Positions 11,596-24,000 of a stretch of DNA of 64,000 bases are shown piece by piece. The stretch lies in NCBI GenBank assembly GCA_037447655.1, contig JBBHKE010002538.1, positions 22,966 to 86,965 of the forward strand. The letters run 5' to 3'. This DNA comes from Zygnema cylindricum (taxonomy: Eukaryota > Streptophyta > Zygnematophyceae > Zygnematales > Zygnemataceae). Position numbers and translations under genes: made by a program. The number at the start of each line of letters is the position of its first letter. The stretch's first letter is position 1. The notes below the pieces were generated by a model, which worked only from the letters and a program-made list of their open reading frames with translations, was not told the origin of the DNA and ran no database searches.

Positions 11596-14500
11596 ATGGC
11601 TATGGCAGCTGTTGGACACTCCAATGGAGTGTTGTTTGGGAGTCATGCCCTCGTTCAGGACAAGGTAATTTACAGCTAATCCTTTAGGTACTCGTTTGAA
11701 AATAGTAAGATTCCGTGAAGCAGGAAGCTTTGTTTAATCGTGAACCTCTAGTTAAGCTCCATTTATACATGCGGATTACATATTTTTAAAACAATGCAGA
11801 GCAATGCGTTTCCTCAAATCTATGCCTAATTATAGTTCGGGGTTTATGAACCTGCTTCGTTTTTGCTCAAGTTTTTACCCTGGAATGACTTTGGAAAACC
11901 TGCTGTACTCATTTCAATTGTTTGTCAATCAAACTGCTCCGGTCTGTCATTTTAGATCTTGTTTTTTATGTGCTGACCGTAAGACCTTCCCTTGCTTCTT
12001 GCTTGTCTGTGCCTCAGTTGCCGGCCACACAGTCTGTCAGTTGCAGCAGCGGCCGGCCGGCTCTCTGGAGTGGAGGCCTGCAGCATCGTCACGTGGGAGA
12101 TTCTCGTGGCTTTCTCGGTCAGACAGTGATGGCAGATTCTGGAAACTTTCACTTGTCGGAGGCTCGGGACACTTGTAACACAATGTCGATCAGAGCAACT
12201 CTTGCTACAGAAGGGCCTGGTAAGTAACCTACCGAGACTGTTGAAGTAAGATATGCAGGGCCGGAAGAACTGGACCTGTGTATGCCTGTGGCTGGAAAGT
12301 TGCAAACTAGTGATGGATTGCAGAAGGCACACTTTGAGTAAAAGCCGCTTTCTAGTTTGCCATATAGAATTTAACGACTATCTTGTAAACTCTTTGTTTG
12401 TTCTCGGTCAAATCAGGGATGTTTATGGGGACGTGTTTTTTGTTACCGTTTTCGATTATGACTGGGTAAAGTGCCACATGAATATACAAAACTTGTTTAG
12501 CGGGCACTGGATCAAATGACGGAAAGGGTTATGAACAATGTTAACGCAGCTTTCCATTGGTTTCCATTACAATGCTTAGATACTCGGCCAGTTAAGTCAG
12601 GAAAAGAGGCGCAGTCACTTTTCTTTATTATTATCAATTTTTTATACATGCTATTCACTTTGCTTGCGAGGGAAAGCTGTTTTTGAGGGGATACCATTCG
12701 AGGTACCAGTGAATGAGCGTGAAGGTCTTTTGAATACGGTTTTGTCACCTTCCTGCTAGGAGTGCTAAAATACGGGTATGACTTCAGGAGCAGTGGGTTA
12801 GACCTTACACATTTTACTCTGAACAGGGCTGGTAATGAGATATGGATAATTTGATGCAACCAGCTGTCTTGAGGTTTGCCATTTAATCAAGCGTTTTGTG
12901 CTTGCTCTATGGTTCTGTCCAGTGACGGGGTCTGCCCCCTCGGGTCGCAAATTCCGTGACGATGTCCGCAACATCGCCATTATTGCTCATGTTGACCACG
13001 GGAAAACTACTCTTGTAGACGCCATGCTTCGACAGGCGAAGGTGAGGGTTTCTCTGGATGACTGCCTGGAAGCTTTACATGTGAAGAGCGACAAATATTT
13101 TTGGTGTGCGTTTATTAACTGATCATTAAAATCTTGATTCTAACACTGTTTAGCATGCGTTACTAATTAGTTGCTATGTTAAGGTCCTGAGTTGCCATAT
13201 CAGTCAGAGTTTGTTTTTTGTTTGGAGGTGTTGATGTCTGGTACGGTGTGGTTGTTTTTTGTTCAGGTTTTCCGTGATAATCAGCAAATGCAGGAGCGTA
13301 TCATGGACAACAATGACTTGGAGCGTGAGCGGGGTATTACCATTTTGAGCAAGAATACTGCTATCACCTACAGGGGCACTAAGATCAACATCATTGACAC
13401 TCCTGGTCACGCTGACTTTGGTGGTGAAGTGGAGCGTGTGCTCAATATGGTTGATGGAGTACTGCTACTGGTGAGCTTCTGAATATATTGCATATTTAAG
13501 CTGTGTGGTGCTGATGTGGAACGTCAGGTGTGAAGTATCAATTATTTCCGTTGATGGGAGATGTAACTTTTCAGTTATTAAGTCACACATGTAATTCCGC
13601 ATCACCTCTGAGGCTATCCCTAGATGCAAAAGCAGACTTAATGCTTGTCTTTTGTTTTTTTTGATAGTATTTGGTCCTGAATGGAAGCCACCTACCTTAA
13701 AGACGACAGAGTGTTCAGATCGGTGTTAGTCATAGTTTCGTGGAACACTATTGTTGGCCCATATCCTAGGTGTCGTTGTTGAACAGTGATCCATGTTGTG
13801 TAGCTCACATGATTGTTCTCCGTTGATTAGTTCTTCAAACATCATTATCAACTGATTGTTGCTGGAAAACTGTTCTTGATAGTTTTCAGGGTTTATTAGC
13901 CAATAATTCTCACTCATTAATCACTCTCGCTCATTCTCTCTCTCTCTCTCTCTCCCTCTCTCTCTCTCTCCATTTCCCTCTCTCTCACTCTCTTTCTCTC
14001 GCTCTCACTTTTTTTCTCTCTCACTCATTCTCTTTGATGTGAGTCTTTGTTTTCGTCCTGGTTTTGTATGAAGCATTTTGTCTCAACTGCTTCAACTTGC
14101 CATCTTCCAGAGTTGTAATTTTTGCATATAATTGGAAAAGGTTTGGAGCTGGTTCTTCAGGTTGACTCTGCCGAGGGTCCTATGCCTCAGACACGGTTTG
14201 TGTTGAAAAAGGCTCTGAAGTTGGGACATCAAGTGATAGTGGTTGTTAACAAAGTAGATAAGCCCGCGGCTCGTGTGGAATATGTTCTCAATTCTACTTT
14301 CGAACTGTTTTGTGAACTGGAAGCCACTGATGAGCAGGTATGTCTGAAATGCTTTACATGTATAATGATTTACTGTAGCTTTGAGTAAGCCGTTTTCAAC
14401 AGAATCTTCCTCATAAAGTCTTAATTCCTTGACTTAAAGTTGTTATGCTTTCTCCTACGATTAGCCCAAGATGGTTCCCTCCACCTTTGTGGAATCTGCT

Positions 14501-17500
14501 TCAATCAAGGAAATAAAATTCCACGTCAGAATGTTTGTTGATATGTGTAGATTTTTTTTTAGAGTTCTTTGACACCCTTGTTTCATACTTTTTTTTGATT
14601 CCACGGTGTGGGTTTGCTTGTGCAGTGTGACTTTCAAACCGTGTATGCCAGTGGGATACAAGGGAAGGCAGGACTTACTCCAGATGGTCTTTCAGATGAT
14701 TTGGAGCCCCTTTTTGAGACCATCATCCGTTGCATACCACAGCCCTGTGTGGATGTGACTGCTCCTTTGCAGTTACTGGTAGGAGTTTCCTTCCAATATC
14801 TATTTTTTTCTCGCTTTTATCTTGTTTCTGTTCTCGTTTTCTTTTAGTGAAAATCTCTAATTGCAATTGTTTGGTGTTTCCAGGTAACTAATTTAGATTA
14901 TGATGAGCACAAGGGACGAATTGCCATTGGACGAGTTCACGCCGGTACTGTGACTCGAAATCAGGATATCAAGGTAAATTCTCAATGCCTTTTTCCTTCA
15001 TACTTCTTCAATTTTTCCTTCATAATTCTTCACACTCTTTGGTTTTTAATATCGTTAACGTAAACATGACAGTTTTGGTAATCAACCATGACAGCAGCAG
15101 TAGTCTCCGCTTGTATCTCATGGGATACCTCACTCAGCCTGACATGGAAACTTAGCCACTACAGTTATCAGTAATAACTTGCCTGCAATTTTTAGATACT
15201 TTTTCACAGCTAACCATTAACAGCTGTTAATCTGTATTCTGCACTGTGAGCGTCAACTTGATTGTTTCGTGAGTTTAGTCACAATTTTTTTTTAGTCAAT
15301 TATGATGCAAAGTCTTGTGGGAACTTGAAATTTTCTGAAGCTTGGCAGCAGTGTAGCAAACAAATTAAAGAAAAATCAAGTGAGAAGACCATGAAGCCTC
15401 TGACGGGGATTTTTTTTTTATGCAGGTCTGTACTCCTGACGGGCGATGCAGAAATCAACGCATCAATGAGCTTTTTGTCTACCAGAACTTCACTCGTGCA
15501 GCCATTGACGCAGTGGAAGCTGGTGACATTTGTGCACTTTCTGGTCTCCCTGATGTACAGGTTAGTACACTACCCATTGCTATCAGAGTTAATCAGTAGC
15601 TTTTTTAACCTAAGTCGTAAATAGTGTTGGTAAACTTTTTTAGTTACATGGCCCATGACTAGCTAGGCTGGAAAACATAATTCTGTATTCTTAATTTTGA
15701 TATAAGGGACGAAGCTAATAACTCACTATCTTCAATAGCGATGAGTGGCTACCATCAGCTTTACGTTGAAATGAAAATCTCATGTTGGTTCTTGTTTGGT
15801 TTATTAGCTTGTAATCAAGAATTTATTACTCATTTTTTCATTGTTTACCAAGTAAATGGGGTTTTTTTTTCATCATATCTGTCTTTATCTAGTTTTCTTA
15901 TCATTTTTATATTTGATTTTACATTGACTAGATTGGAGAGACCATTGCTGCCAAAGATGGAGAGGCTTTGCCCACAATTACAGTGGAGGAACCAACAGTA
16001 AAAATGTCATTCAGTGTCAATATCTCACCATTTGCCGGACGAGAGGTAAGTTTATCCCTGTTTGAGAGCTTAGCGAACTCAAATCTCATATGGATTTTTT
16101 CGAAATTATGCAAATTTTCTGTTATTCAACTTTTAATTCAGAGGACCTTAAATTTCGACCAATGAACGCGGTCATAAATTTTGTTGCTTTTGCAAGATCT
16201 TGTATACATAGGCAGGGAAATTATAGAGCGTAGCAAGTGTTTTGTGAATCGGGGTTTGATTATCCATGACAATTGGAGGTACTGAAAGGAATAAATCTAA
16301 TTGTGAAATTCAAACAGTTATGGTTTTTTTTTGGGAAGCAGTGGTCTTGACACTGAATTGTGTTCCATATTCAATCTGACAGGGTAAGTTTGTGACGTCA
16401 CGCAATTTACGAGATCGGTTGAATCGGGAGTTGGAACGTAATTTGGCCATGAAGGTGGAGGATGGTGAAACAGCAGATACCTTTTTGGTCAGCGGTCGAG
16501 GAACACTTCACATCACTATTTTAATTGAAAACATGTGAGGAAAATTACCCTCTACCCACTACAACATCTATGTTAGGAACAGTTGTTATCATTTTTCTTC
16601 TTGCTGATATTGAATGAGCACTTGTCATCTCTTGGCTTTTCTAAACCTGTGAGGGAAACACTGCATTTTGCAATTCTTCTGTTAGAAGAAATTGGGTTAA
16701 CCAACTATCGCACGGGTAATGAACAGGTTCTGATTGAAATGTTTGTTTTGAGAAGTGACATTCTGTACGTTGGGATAACAGGCGAAGGGAGGGATATGAG
16801 TTCATGATTGGCCCACCGAAGGTTATCAGTCGGGAGGAAAATGGCAAGAAGCTGGAGCCTTATGAGGTAATTTCTACGTCACCGAAGATCTGTGCTGTGA
16901 ATCCAAGAAGAACAATTGGTGCGAGCAGTCGTAAAATGTCTGTCGAATGTATTGTGGGGAGCTAGCTGGAGGTCGATATGTAATGATGTTCTAAGTGAGG
17001 ATTGCTTGTCGTGATGAAAGGATTAGATTACTTTGTGCTGAAATGTGACATTTGCTGGAGGATTTGCAGGAAGCTATAGTGGAAGTGCCAGAGGAGTATG
17101 TGGGGGCAGCAGTGGACATGCTCGGGAAGCGAAGAGGTCAAATGCTCGACATGCAGGCTTCCAGGTAAGTTTAAAATGTGTATTTGTTTTATTTTTATCT
17201 TGTAGGTTGGAGTGTATTAAAGGAAGGGACTCCGATGTTTCGGTTGTTGCTGCTGTGGAAGTTGTAGAAGATCTCTGATATTGGATTTATTCTGTTGGGA
17301 CAGTCGGGAAGGTGGAACCACAGTAGTGAAGTATCGGATGCCAACTCGAGGTCTTCTTGGACTCCGAAATGCTTTACTCACAGCGACAAGAGGAACAGCT
17401 GTTATCAACACAATCTTCTTAGGATATGATCAGTGGGCAGGCGAGATTTCCACCAGGGAACAGGGTTCACTGGTAAGTCATTTGTATGGCTTGAGAAAAA

Positions 17501-18363
17501 GCGATTGTCCATAATAGTGTCAAAAGAGGTTTGAGTTAGAGGCGGAATAAGACGTTACCGCATGAGCTGCGCAAATTGTTGATGCCAAATGTTGGCTTAT
17601 ATTGGACTTTCCGACTCACTTCGTCTGTCACAGCTGGACTCACACAATTTTCTTTTATTTGACAGGTGTCATTTGACACAGGTCCCACAACATCTTATGC
17701 ACTTTTCAGTTGCCAGGAAAGAGGCGAAATGTTCCTTGGTCCAGGTGTAGAGGTTTACAAGGGTATGATTATTGGACTGCATCAAAGGACGGGAGATTTG
17801 GAGCTTAATGCGTGCAAACGGAAAGCAGCAACGAATGTGCGCTCGAATAAGGAAGCTACAGGTGTGCTATGCCGGGCGTCAAAAATATATTTTGTCATTC
17901 TATTTTGATATTTTCTGATGATTTTGTCTTTTTGGACATCGGTAGCATGGGATAGTTGTTTGCATTGCCTTTCACCATCAGTATACCTCTGTTTTTTTTC
18001 CAGTTTTTGTATTATCCTGGCTGGTACTATGAATGGGTATTTAGTCACTTCTTTTGCTTCGGTTTTCCCGACGAATGGATAGGTGAGTTAGTGTGAAAAC
18101 TTGGACCAGGAAAGGCAATAACCATGGAGGTTTGAGGAAAAGTGGGAGTTCAGCTGATTGTAGTTTTTGACAGAATTTCGGGCTCGAGGTTTTTGACATG
18201 GGCTCTAATGATTTTTGCAGTTGTCCTTTCTTCACCACTGGACTTGAGTCTGGACGACTGTGTGGAGTACATTCAAGAGGATGAGCTGGTGGAGGTCACG
18301 CCTCTCAGCATTCGCATGTTGAAGAATCCAAAGATGAATAAGAAAAATGTGAGGAAGTCTTAA
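11596..18363 (+). CDS. TypA/BipA-family translational GTPase, chloroplast type (SVR3-like), complete, 15 exons
   Basis: This is a ribosome-associated GTPase; plant SVR3 acts in plastid translation and rRNA maturation. Exons: 11596-11664, 12018-12219, 12923-13041, 13267-13470, 14161-14337, 14626-14778, 14884-14973, 15426-15560, 15932-16045, 16383-16534, 16782-16866, 17070-17164, 17304-17472, 17666-17861 and 18221-18363. Phases agree throughout, giving 2103 nt (700 residues). Residues 1-~98 are Ser/Arg-rich and unlike bacterial TypA, consistent with a transit peptide. GTPase motifs: AHVDHGKT (112-119), RGIT (152-155), DTPGH (174-178) and NKVD (228-231). The EF2-like core ([20 protein letters not shown]) and the TypA-specific C-terminus ([37 protein letters not shown]) follow. 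It converges on NUA. Family certain; plastid targeting inferred. Confidence 0.95.
13921..14033. repeat. CT-rich microsatellite in TypA intron 4
   Basis: An imperfect (CT)n tract of about 110 bp in the 690-bp intron between exons 4 and 5. Confidence 0.9.
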
Positions 18364-21062
18364 AAAGAAGACGATGATGAAACAGAAAATGGGCTTTTTC
18401 TGGTGGAGCTACTGGAAACCTTCTATATCAATGCAGCACAAATTAGGTTGTAGACAGTATCCCAAGGCAATTATTATTAGTTACTGATCTGAACAGTTTG
18501 CCGGCATAACCATTTGTGGGTGTATTTTTTTCCCCCTTTGGGGATACTATAAGTGTGATGTGAGTAGCTTGGAGAGTTAAGGCATAGGTTCTCTATTTTT
18601 TCATTATTGGATATGCCTTAACTCTAGTAGTGGATATGCTAATCATCTACGGTATGTTTATTTCTCTTATTGAGAATGTAAAGATTAGTTAGAAACACAG
18701 GAGATATTTTTTTTGTCTTCTCCCTTGGATTTGTAATTCTTTGACAAAATGTCTCAGTTATCCCCGATTTGAATGTTATTATTCCCTCTCTGAAAATGTT
18801 CATTTACAGTTGAAATTATATAATCACTTCAGTGTCTATCCAGCTTTTTCAATGGTAACCATTTAAAAGTTCTGAAGTTGCTGACATGATTCAAATTCTT
18901 GAGAAACGTTGGCATCATCCTTGAAAATTGGATGCTGAACTTTTCATGATTACGTGATTTGTTAAAAATCATAAGGACAAAGTGCGAGCTTAAGGAGATG
19001 AGAGTAACGATGGGGCCGTTACAGGAAAGAAGTTAAAAGGCAAAACAGAAAGTGGAAAATGTCACAATCAAATTATGAAAACCCGAGAGGGAGAGCAAGG
19101 GGAGAATAAGTGTGTGAGGGAGAGGAAAAAGAAGAGAAAGAGAAGGAATAGGAGCAAAAGAGAGGAGAGAACGAAGGAGAATTAGAGGGAGAGGGAGAAA
19201 GGAGAGTGAGGGGGAGAGAGAGGGGGAGATATAGGGAGAGGGAAAGCAACCTGAGTTAAGGGAGAGGGGAATAGAGTAGGAAAGGGAAAAGAGAGAGGGA
19301 GAGACAGGGAGAGGGAGGAGTGGGAGAGGGAGAGGGAATGGTACAGTGGGTGAGAAAGAGGGAGAGAGAGTAGGAGAGGGAGAGGGATGGGGAGAGGGAG
19401 ATAGAGATGGAGATAAAGAGGGAGAAGGAGAGGAAGAGGGCAAGGTATAGAGCAAGGGAGAGGGAGATGGAGTGAGAAGGAGAGAGGGAGAGGGCAAAAG
19501 GGGGAAGGAAACGGAAGAAGCTGCATGGCCGAGAGACTCCCATCCCACCCAACACAGCCTCCTGCCTTTCCTGCTTTTCCTGATCAGCAATTTGGACAAC
19601 CAAATTGCGAGGTGAGCTTTTGCTATTTCTCGACTTAGCTCCTCAGAAGATATAGAAGTTGGATAATTCTGAACTATGTTGCCTGTACCAGTTTGGCCTG
19701 CAGATCCGCTTTCTCGGCTGTCTGCGGAGAGATGACTCTCTATGAGTAATTTGGTCGATGCCAACTGCTGTGGAAAATTGGTGGCTACCTAGCTACCTTC
19801 CTACACCGGCTTCTCCTCTTCCTCCTGTCTGTTGGCACCATCTGTCTTTTGGTAAGACGACCTGGTAGGCTGAAGGATATTGAAGAACTATGTCACCATC
19901 CCACCAGGTATTGTGAGCACCTGGTACTGTTGAAGTTAAGTGTGCTTCCCGTGTCTCGGTAACACTATGCTTCCATTTGTGTACCCAATTTCATCGGAAA
20001 GTCCTTCCTATGACGACAATGATGCCAATGTAGTAAACGTAATGTTGGCGTTCAAGATACAACTTCAACATCGACATTGATATTCACAATCAATATAAAA
20101 TAGTGTTTATCTACCCTCACTTCATAACTGTGCTTCAATTCTTCTTCTGAACCACCGGTATTGACTGTGTTGTTTCTCGTCTGTATGGCAGTGAGCAGCA
20201 ATCTGCTGCATCCTCCAGTCTTGTTGTTTCTCTTATGAACATACGCGAATCATGATAGAATTTCCTAAAACAACCAATACAGAGAATTCTCCAAGCAGCA
20301 CAATCAGCCTTCTCTCCAGCCAACTCAATTATTTCAACTTCAAGTCAACTTAAGCCAATTCAATTTAATTTTATTTATCCAACATAGTAACAAGTTTGAT
20401 TAGAAAAAGCGCGGCTATATATCACCATGTGGGACATTGACTTTTCCAGTTATTTTGCTTATGTCCGCTGATGCTAAGAGTGCAAAAATAAACTAAAATA
20501 TCAGCAACTTCCACACCAGTTCTATCTCCTGTGCCTGCTTGTTAAAATTCAACCTAAAGCTCGAACAACAGATCCAATCCTTCCCAAAAACTGGAAGATT
20601 CCAGAAGGGGGGCAATATTCAGAACAGACATTGTTGCTCCATGTTCACAAAAACATAATTCAGCCAAACACACACCAGAAGGAAAAAAATAGGAACGTGT
20701 TCGGGTGTCGAATAAGGGTGCTAATCCAATTCCCAATTATTGCCAGATACTTTCCACGTGGTACTTCCAGCGACGCTACTAAAAAAGCAAATGCCACCAG
20801 CAAAGCTACAGAGCAAAGTATGCTACGGCAGCACAAGAAAACTGCAATGATCTGCAGATAAGGCATTGCCATTCGTAAAGGATACCAGCCCACCCAACGA
20901 CTGTATTATGCAAGTGCTCTGCACAAAATTAGATCCCTGAGTAGCATGTCTGTAGTTAAAATCATTTCTAGCAAAAAGAGTCAAAAATGGGAGCATACTC
21001 CGTGGACAGCAGCAGACGATAGCAGGCATAGTTCACTTTTCTATCTGTGATTAGGAAGATCA
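18364..21062. other. Convergent intergenic region between TypA and NUA
   Basis: This holds the 3' ends of both genes. Apart from the purine tract at 19,085-19,505 I see no gene: open frames at 19,560-20,900 are short, unconserved and interrupted. The NUA 3' untranslated region probably occupies the right-hand few hundred bases. Confidence 0.45.
19085..19505. repeat. GA-rich low-complexity tract (~420 bp)
   Basis: The plus strand is almost pure purine, built of GAGAGGG-type units with irregular breaks. Long open frames on the minus strand here (up to 243 codons of Ser/Pro/Leu) are a by-product of the tract. Mirror-repeat polypurine DNA of this kind can adopt triplex (H-DNA) structure; whether it does here is unknown. 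Confidence 0.9.
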
Positions 21063-24000
21063 TTAGGGATTCTCCTCTGTTGTAGCTGACGGATTTGCTG
21101 CAGTTGCTGTGTCAATCTCCACAGCTCCATGCTCCTCTGCAGAAGGCACAGAGACCTGAGCCTGTCCACCTGCATTATCCAAGAAATCGAGTGTTAAACA
21201 AAAAGCATGAACACTTCCAGCATCGGATGACTAAACTCTTCCAAAAACTTAAATGAACAAACAATTTAAGATAAGATTCAATCCTTTCATTGTTTAACTC
21301 CAGCTGATTGACCAACTTCTGACAGTTTTGGACTATTAGCACACTGTAATACCCATAACAAAGTATTTTTTTATCACTTTTCCAGAGAGGTTTCAATAAA
21401 TATGAGACGCAAATCTCCAAGTACAAATAATGATGAGCCGAAATGTACAAATGGCCAACAAATATGCCACACCAATCTAAGTGCGTAGCAAAAATCTGTG
21501 TGGTGAAGCAAATTTTTTGCATCATGTTGTGTTCGAAATGAGCAAATATTTGCATCGAAAGCTTACCGTGCGGACATTTACCATAGTTAAAAATTTGCGC
21601 AGCTAAATTTTTTACTCTTTTGTTTAATCTCAGACTGAATCTAAATCTAACGATTCTGCTACGTAATGACCACATTCTTGCAACAAAAGAAACCCAAAAT
21701 GCGGTTCCTACAATTTCAGACAACGGGTCGAAATTGGGCAGGAAATTTTACTGTTCTGTGCGTTACCTCTGTTTAAAACGTCAGCACAGTTTAAATGAAG
21801 GCGCGTTATACCCAATGACGGAGTTACCACCCACCGTAAATAATAAAATTGGGCCCACATAATATAGTGTACAACAAGGAATATATTACGTGTTGAAAAG
21901 TTAAAGAAAATATAACATTCTCAATTCAAAACAAAAAGAGTGCATCACGGGCAATGTACTCTGAAGCACAATAAACAAAGCGCGAACACCACCACCTTAT
22001 TTCATGTGCCTGTCAATCGACCGTGCTAGCACAAGCAAAGAAATCCTGTCTTGCATACATAGATAACTCAAGATATCTGCTACAGAGACCACAAATTGTG
22101 AGCTAATAAGGCACCTGTTGTAGAAGAGGAACAACAACCTGCATTGTCCTTAACACTAGTTGAGGGACGAAGGTGTGCCTTCAGGCAATGAGGTTGATGG
22201 CATAGTGGATACTACTGAAGACGCAGTTATTGAGGAAAATCAAAGTGGTGTGTTAGTGTCAGTCACAACAGGAGCTCCTTATGGAGGAGGCAACACAAGT
22301 GGCCATTCAGGGCCCTGTGAAAGTTTTTGAACGGAAAAGTAGTGAAGCTAAACCTGCAAGATTGCACTAACGCACCATTTCGATCTTCCTCAATAACTGC
22401 GTCATCAGTGGTATCCTCTATACCACCAGCCTCAGTGCCTGAAGTCCCACCTCCGTCCTTAATTAGTGCTAATGACAATGAAGGTTGTTTCTTTTCCTCA
22501 ACAGGTGCCTCCTTAATGATTGGCGCACAATCTGTGGCCTCTTGCTGACAGCAAGCCCTGTTTATTCCTTGTCTACCACTTCAGTTCCTCTTCCCTCCTA
22601 ATTTTGCACAAGCTCATAAGGTTTTTGGTGCTGAAAGAAGCATTACCTGCCTCACCTTCCGTAGAAGGTCCCGGTTCAGGCGTACGGGACCTCTTTCTTC
22701 GCTGCAATCCTCCCTGGAGCAAACTTCCAGTGTCTTGGCCTTCTTGCTGCTCTCCATTGCCAGCTTCCTCAGTCTCTGATAATGTCTGGATTCCAGTAGC
22801 TTCCACTAAATCAGTCAATGGCAGTTCTAACATACCAATATCCTGTGCTTCCATGGCTCCTCCAGCATCTGCAAGAGTATCTGGCATTTCCCCTTTTTCT
22901 CCAACACTCTCAAGTGGGGGGCCCTGATCTGTTACAGAAACAGCTTTGACCTTATCAGTAGCGTCCTCTTTAGGTTCACTAGTTGCCTCTGCATTTGAGG
23001 GTTCCATTTTGGGACGAATAAGCCTGCGTTGCCTCGGGGCCTTTGTAGAGGGACCTTGCTCATGGTCAGCCTGAAACATAAAATTGCACTTCCATAAGTA
23101 AAACAAATCCAAGGACCAAATGTTGCTCATTAGCCTCCCATTACATGCCCATGCAGCCGGACAGAACCCCAACTGCTACTGGTTATGCACTGTTACGGTA
23201 AGTCAAAAAACGGAAACTTGCAACTTTGCTGTTTACTAAACTTACCTCGTGAATTCCTGGCTCCTTAGGACCTTCCTGAAGCTCAATTTTGCTACCAGTT
23301 GATTTGGCGACTTCTACTCCCGTGTCTGCCCTTTCTTTCAGTTCATTACCTTGCTTGCTAATTCCACCTTTCTGGTCCTTTGCTTTCATTGTTGCCATCA
23401 ACTTTGCTCGCAACCCTGCCAGCTGTTCTGCTGTTTCCTTATCCGAGGCACTAGTCCTGCTTTCACGGAATGCTTCAATATCCGCTGCAGCTTTCCGCTT
23501 GAGTCCTTGTCGTTGCTCATCCTGAACTTGAGAAGAAGCCTCCAGAATGTTCAGCTCCTTGGCTGGAGCCTCTTGAACATCCATTTGTGTAGGTGTTTGC
23601 ACAGTCTCTGCTGCTGGCTCAACCACTTCCATCACTTCCGACACATTCTCCTTTCCCCCATCACCTACGCCCATTGTTTGTGTCTCCATTTCTCCCCCCA
23701 TTGCCTTATTCAAACCTTCACTCGACATTGACTCCTGCCCGAGATCTGCAGCTTGTTTCTGTTCTTCGCTCGCAGGAACATCCATTTTCTCTGCCCTTTG
23801 TTCCTCATCCCCTACCACTTTTTCCTCCAGTTTCGGTGAAACAGATGTCTCCTCAGTCGCACTGACGACAGCCTGTGGGCTTTCTCCTCTCACAACCCTT
23901 TGCTTTTCCTTCTCCTCTGCAGATTTTTTCGCCTGTTTCTCCACCTCTGCCTTCGCAATTCTTTCTAACAACTCTTTCCTCTGCGCCTCCAATAGTTCAG

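Noticed and set aside
19033-19764. 243-codon minus-strand open frame rich in Pro/Ser/Leu
   Set aside because: It is the translation of the GA-rich low-complexity tract; all three frames are open there, which is expected for a pure purine/pyrimidine strand.
21175-21723. 182-codon minus-strand open frame
   Set aside because: It lies in the last NUA intron, overlaps no conserved segment and resembles no family I know; Cys/Phe/His-rich composition is typical of AT-rich non-coding DNA.
22520-23865. Several plus-strand open frames of 78-135 codons
   Set aside because: They are antisense shadows of the large NUA C-terminal exons.
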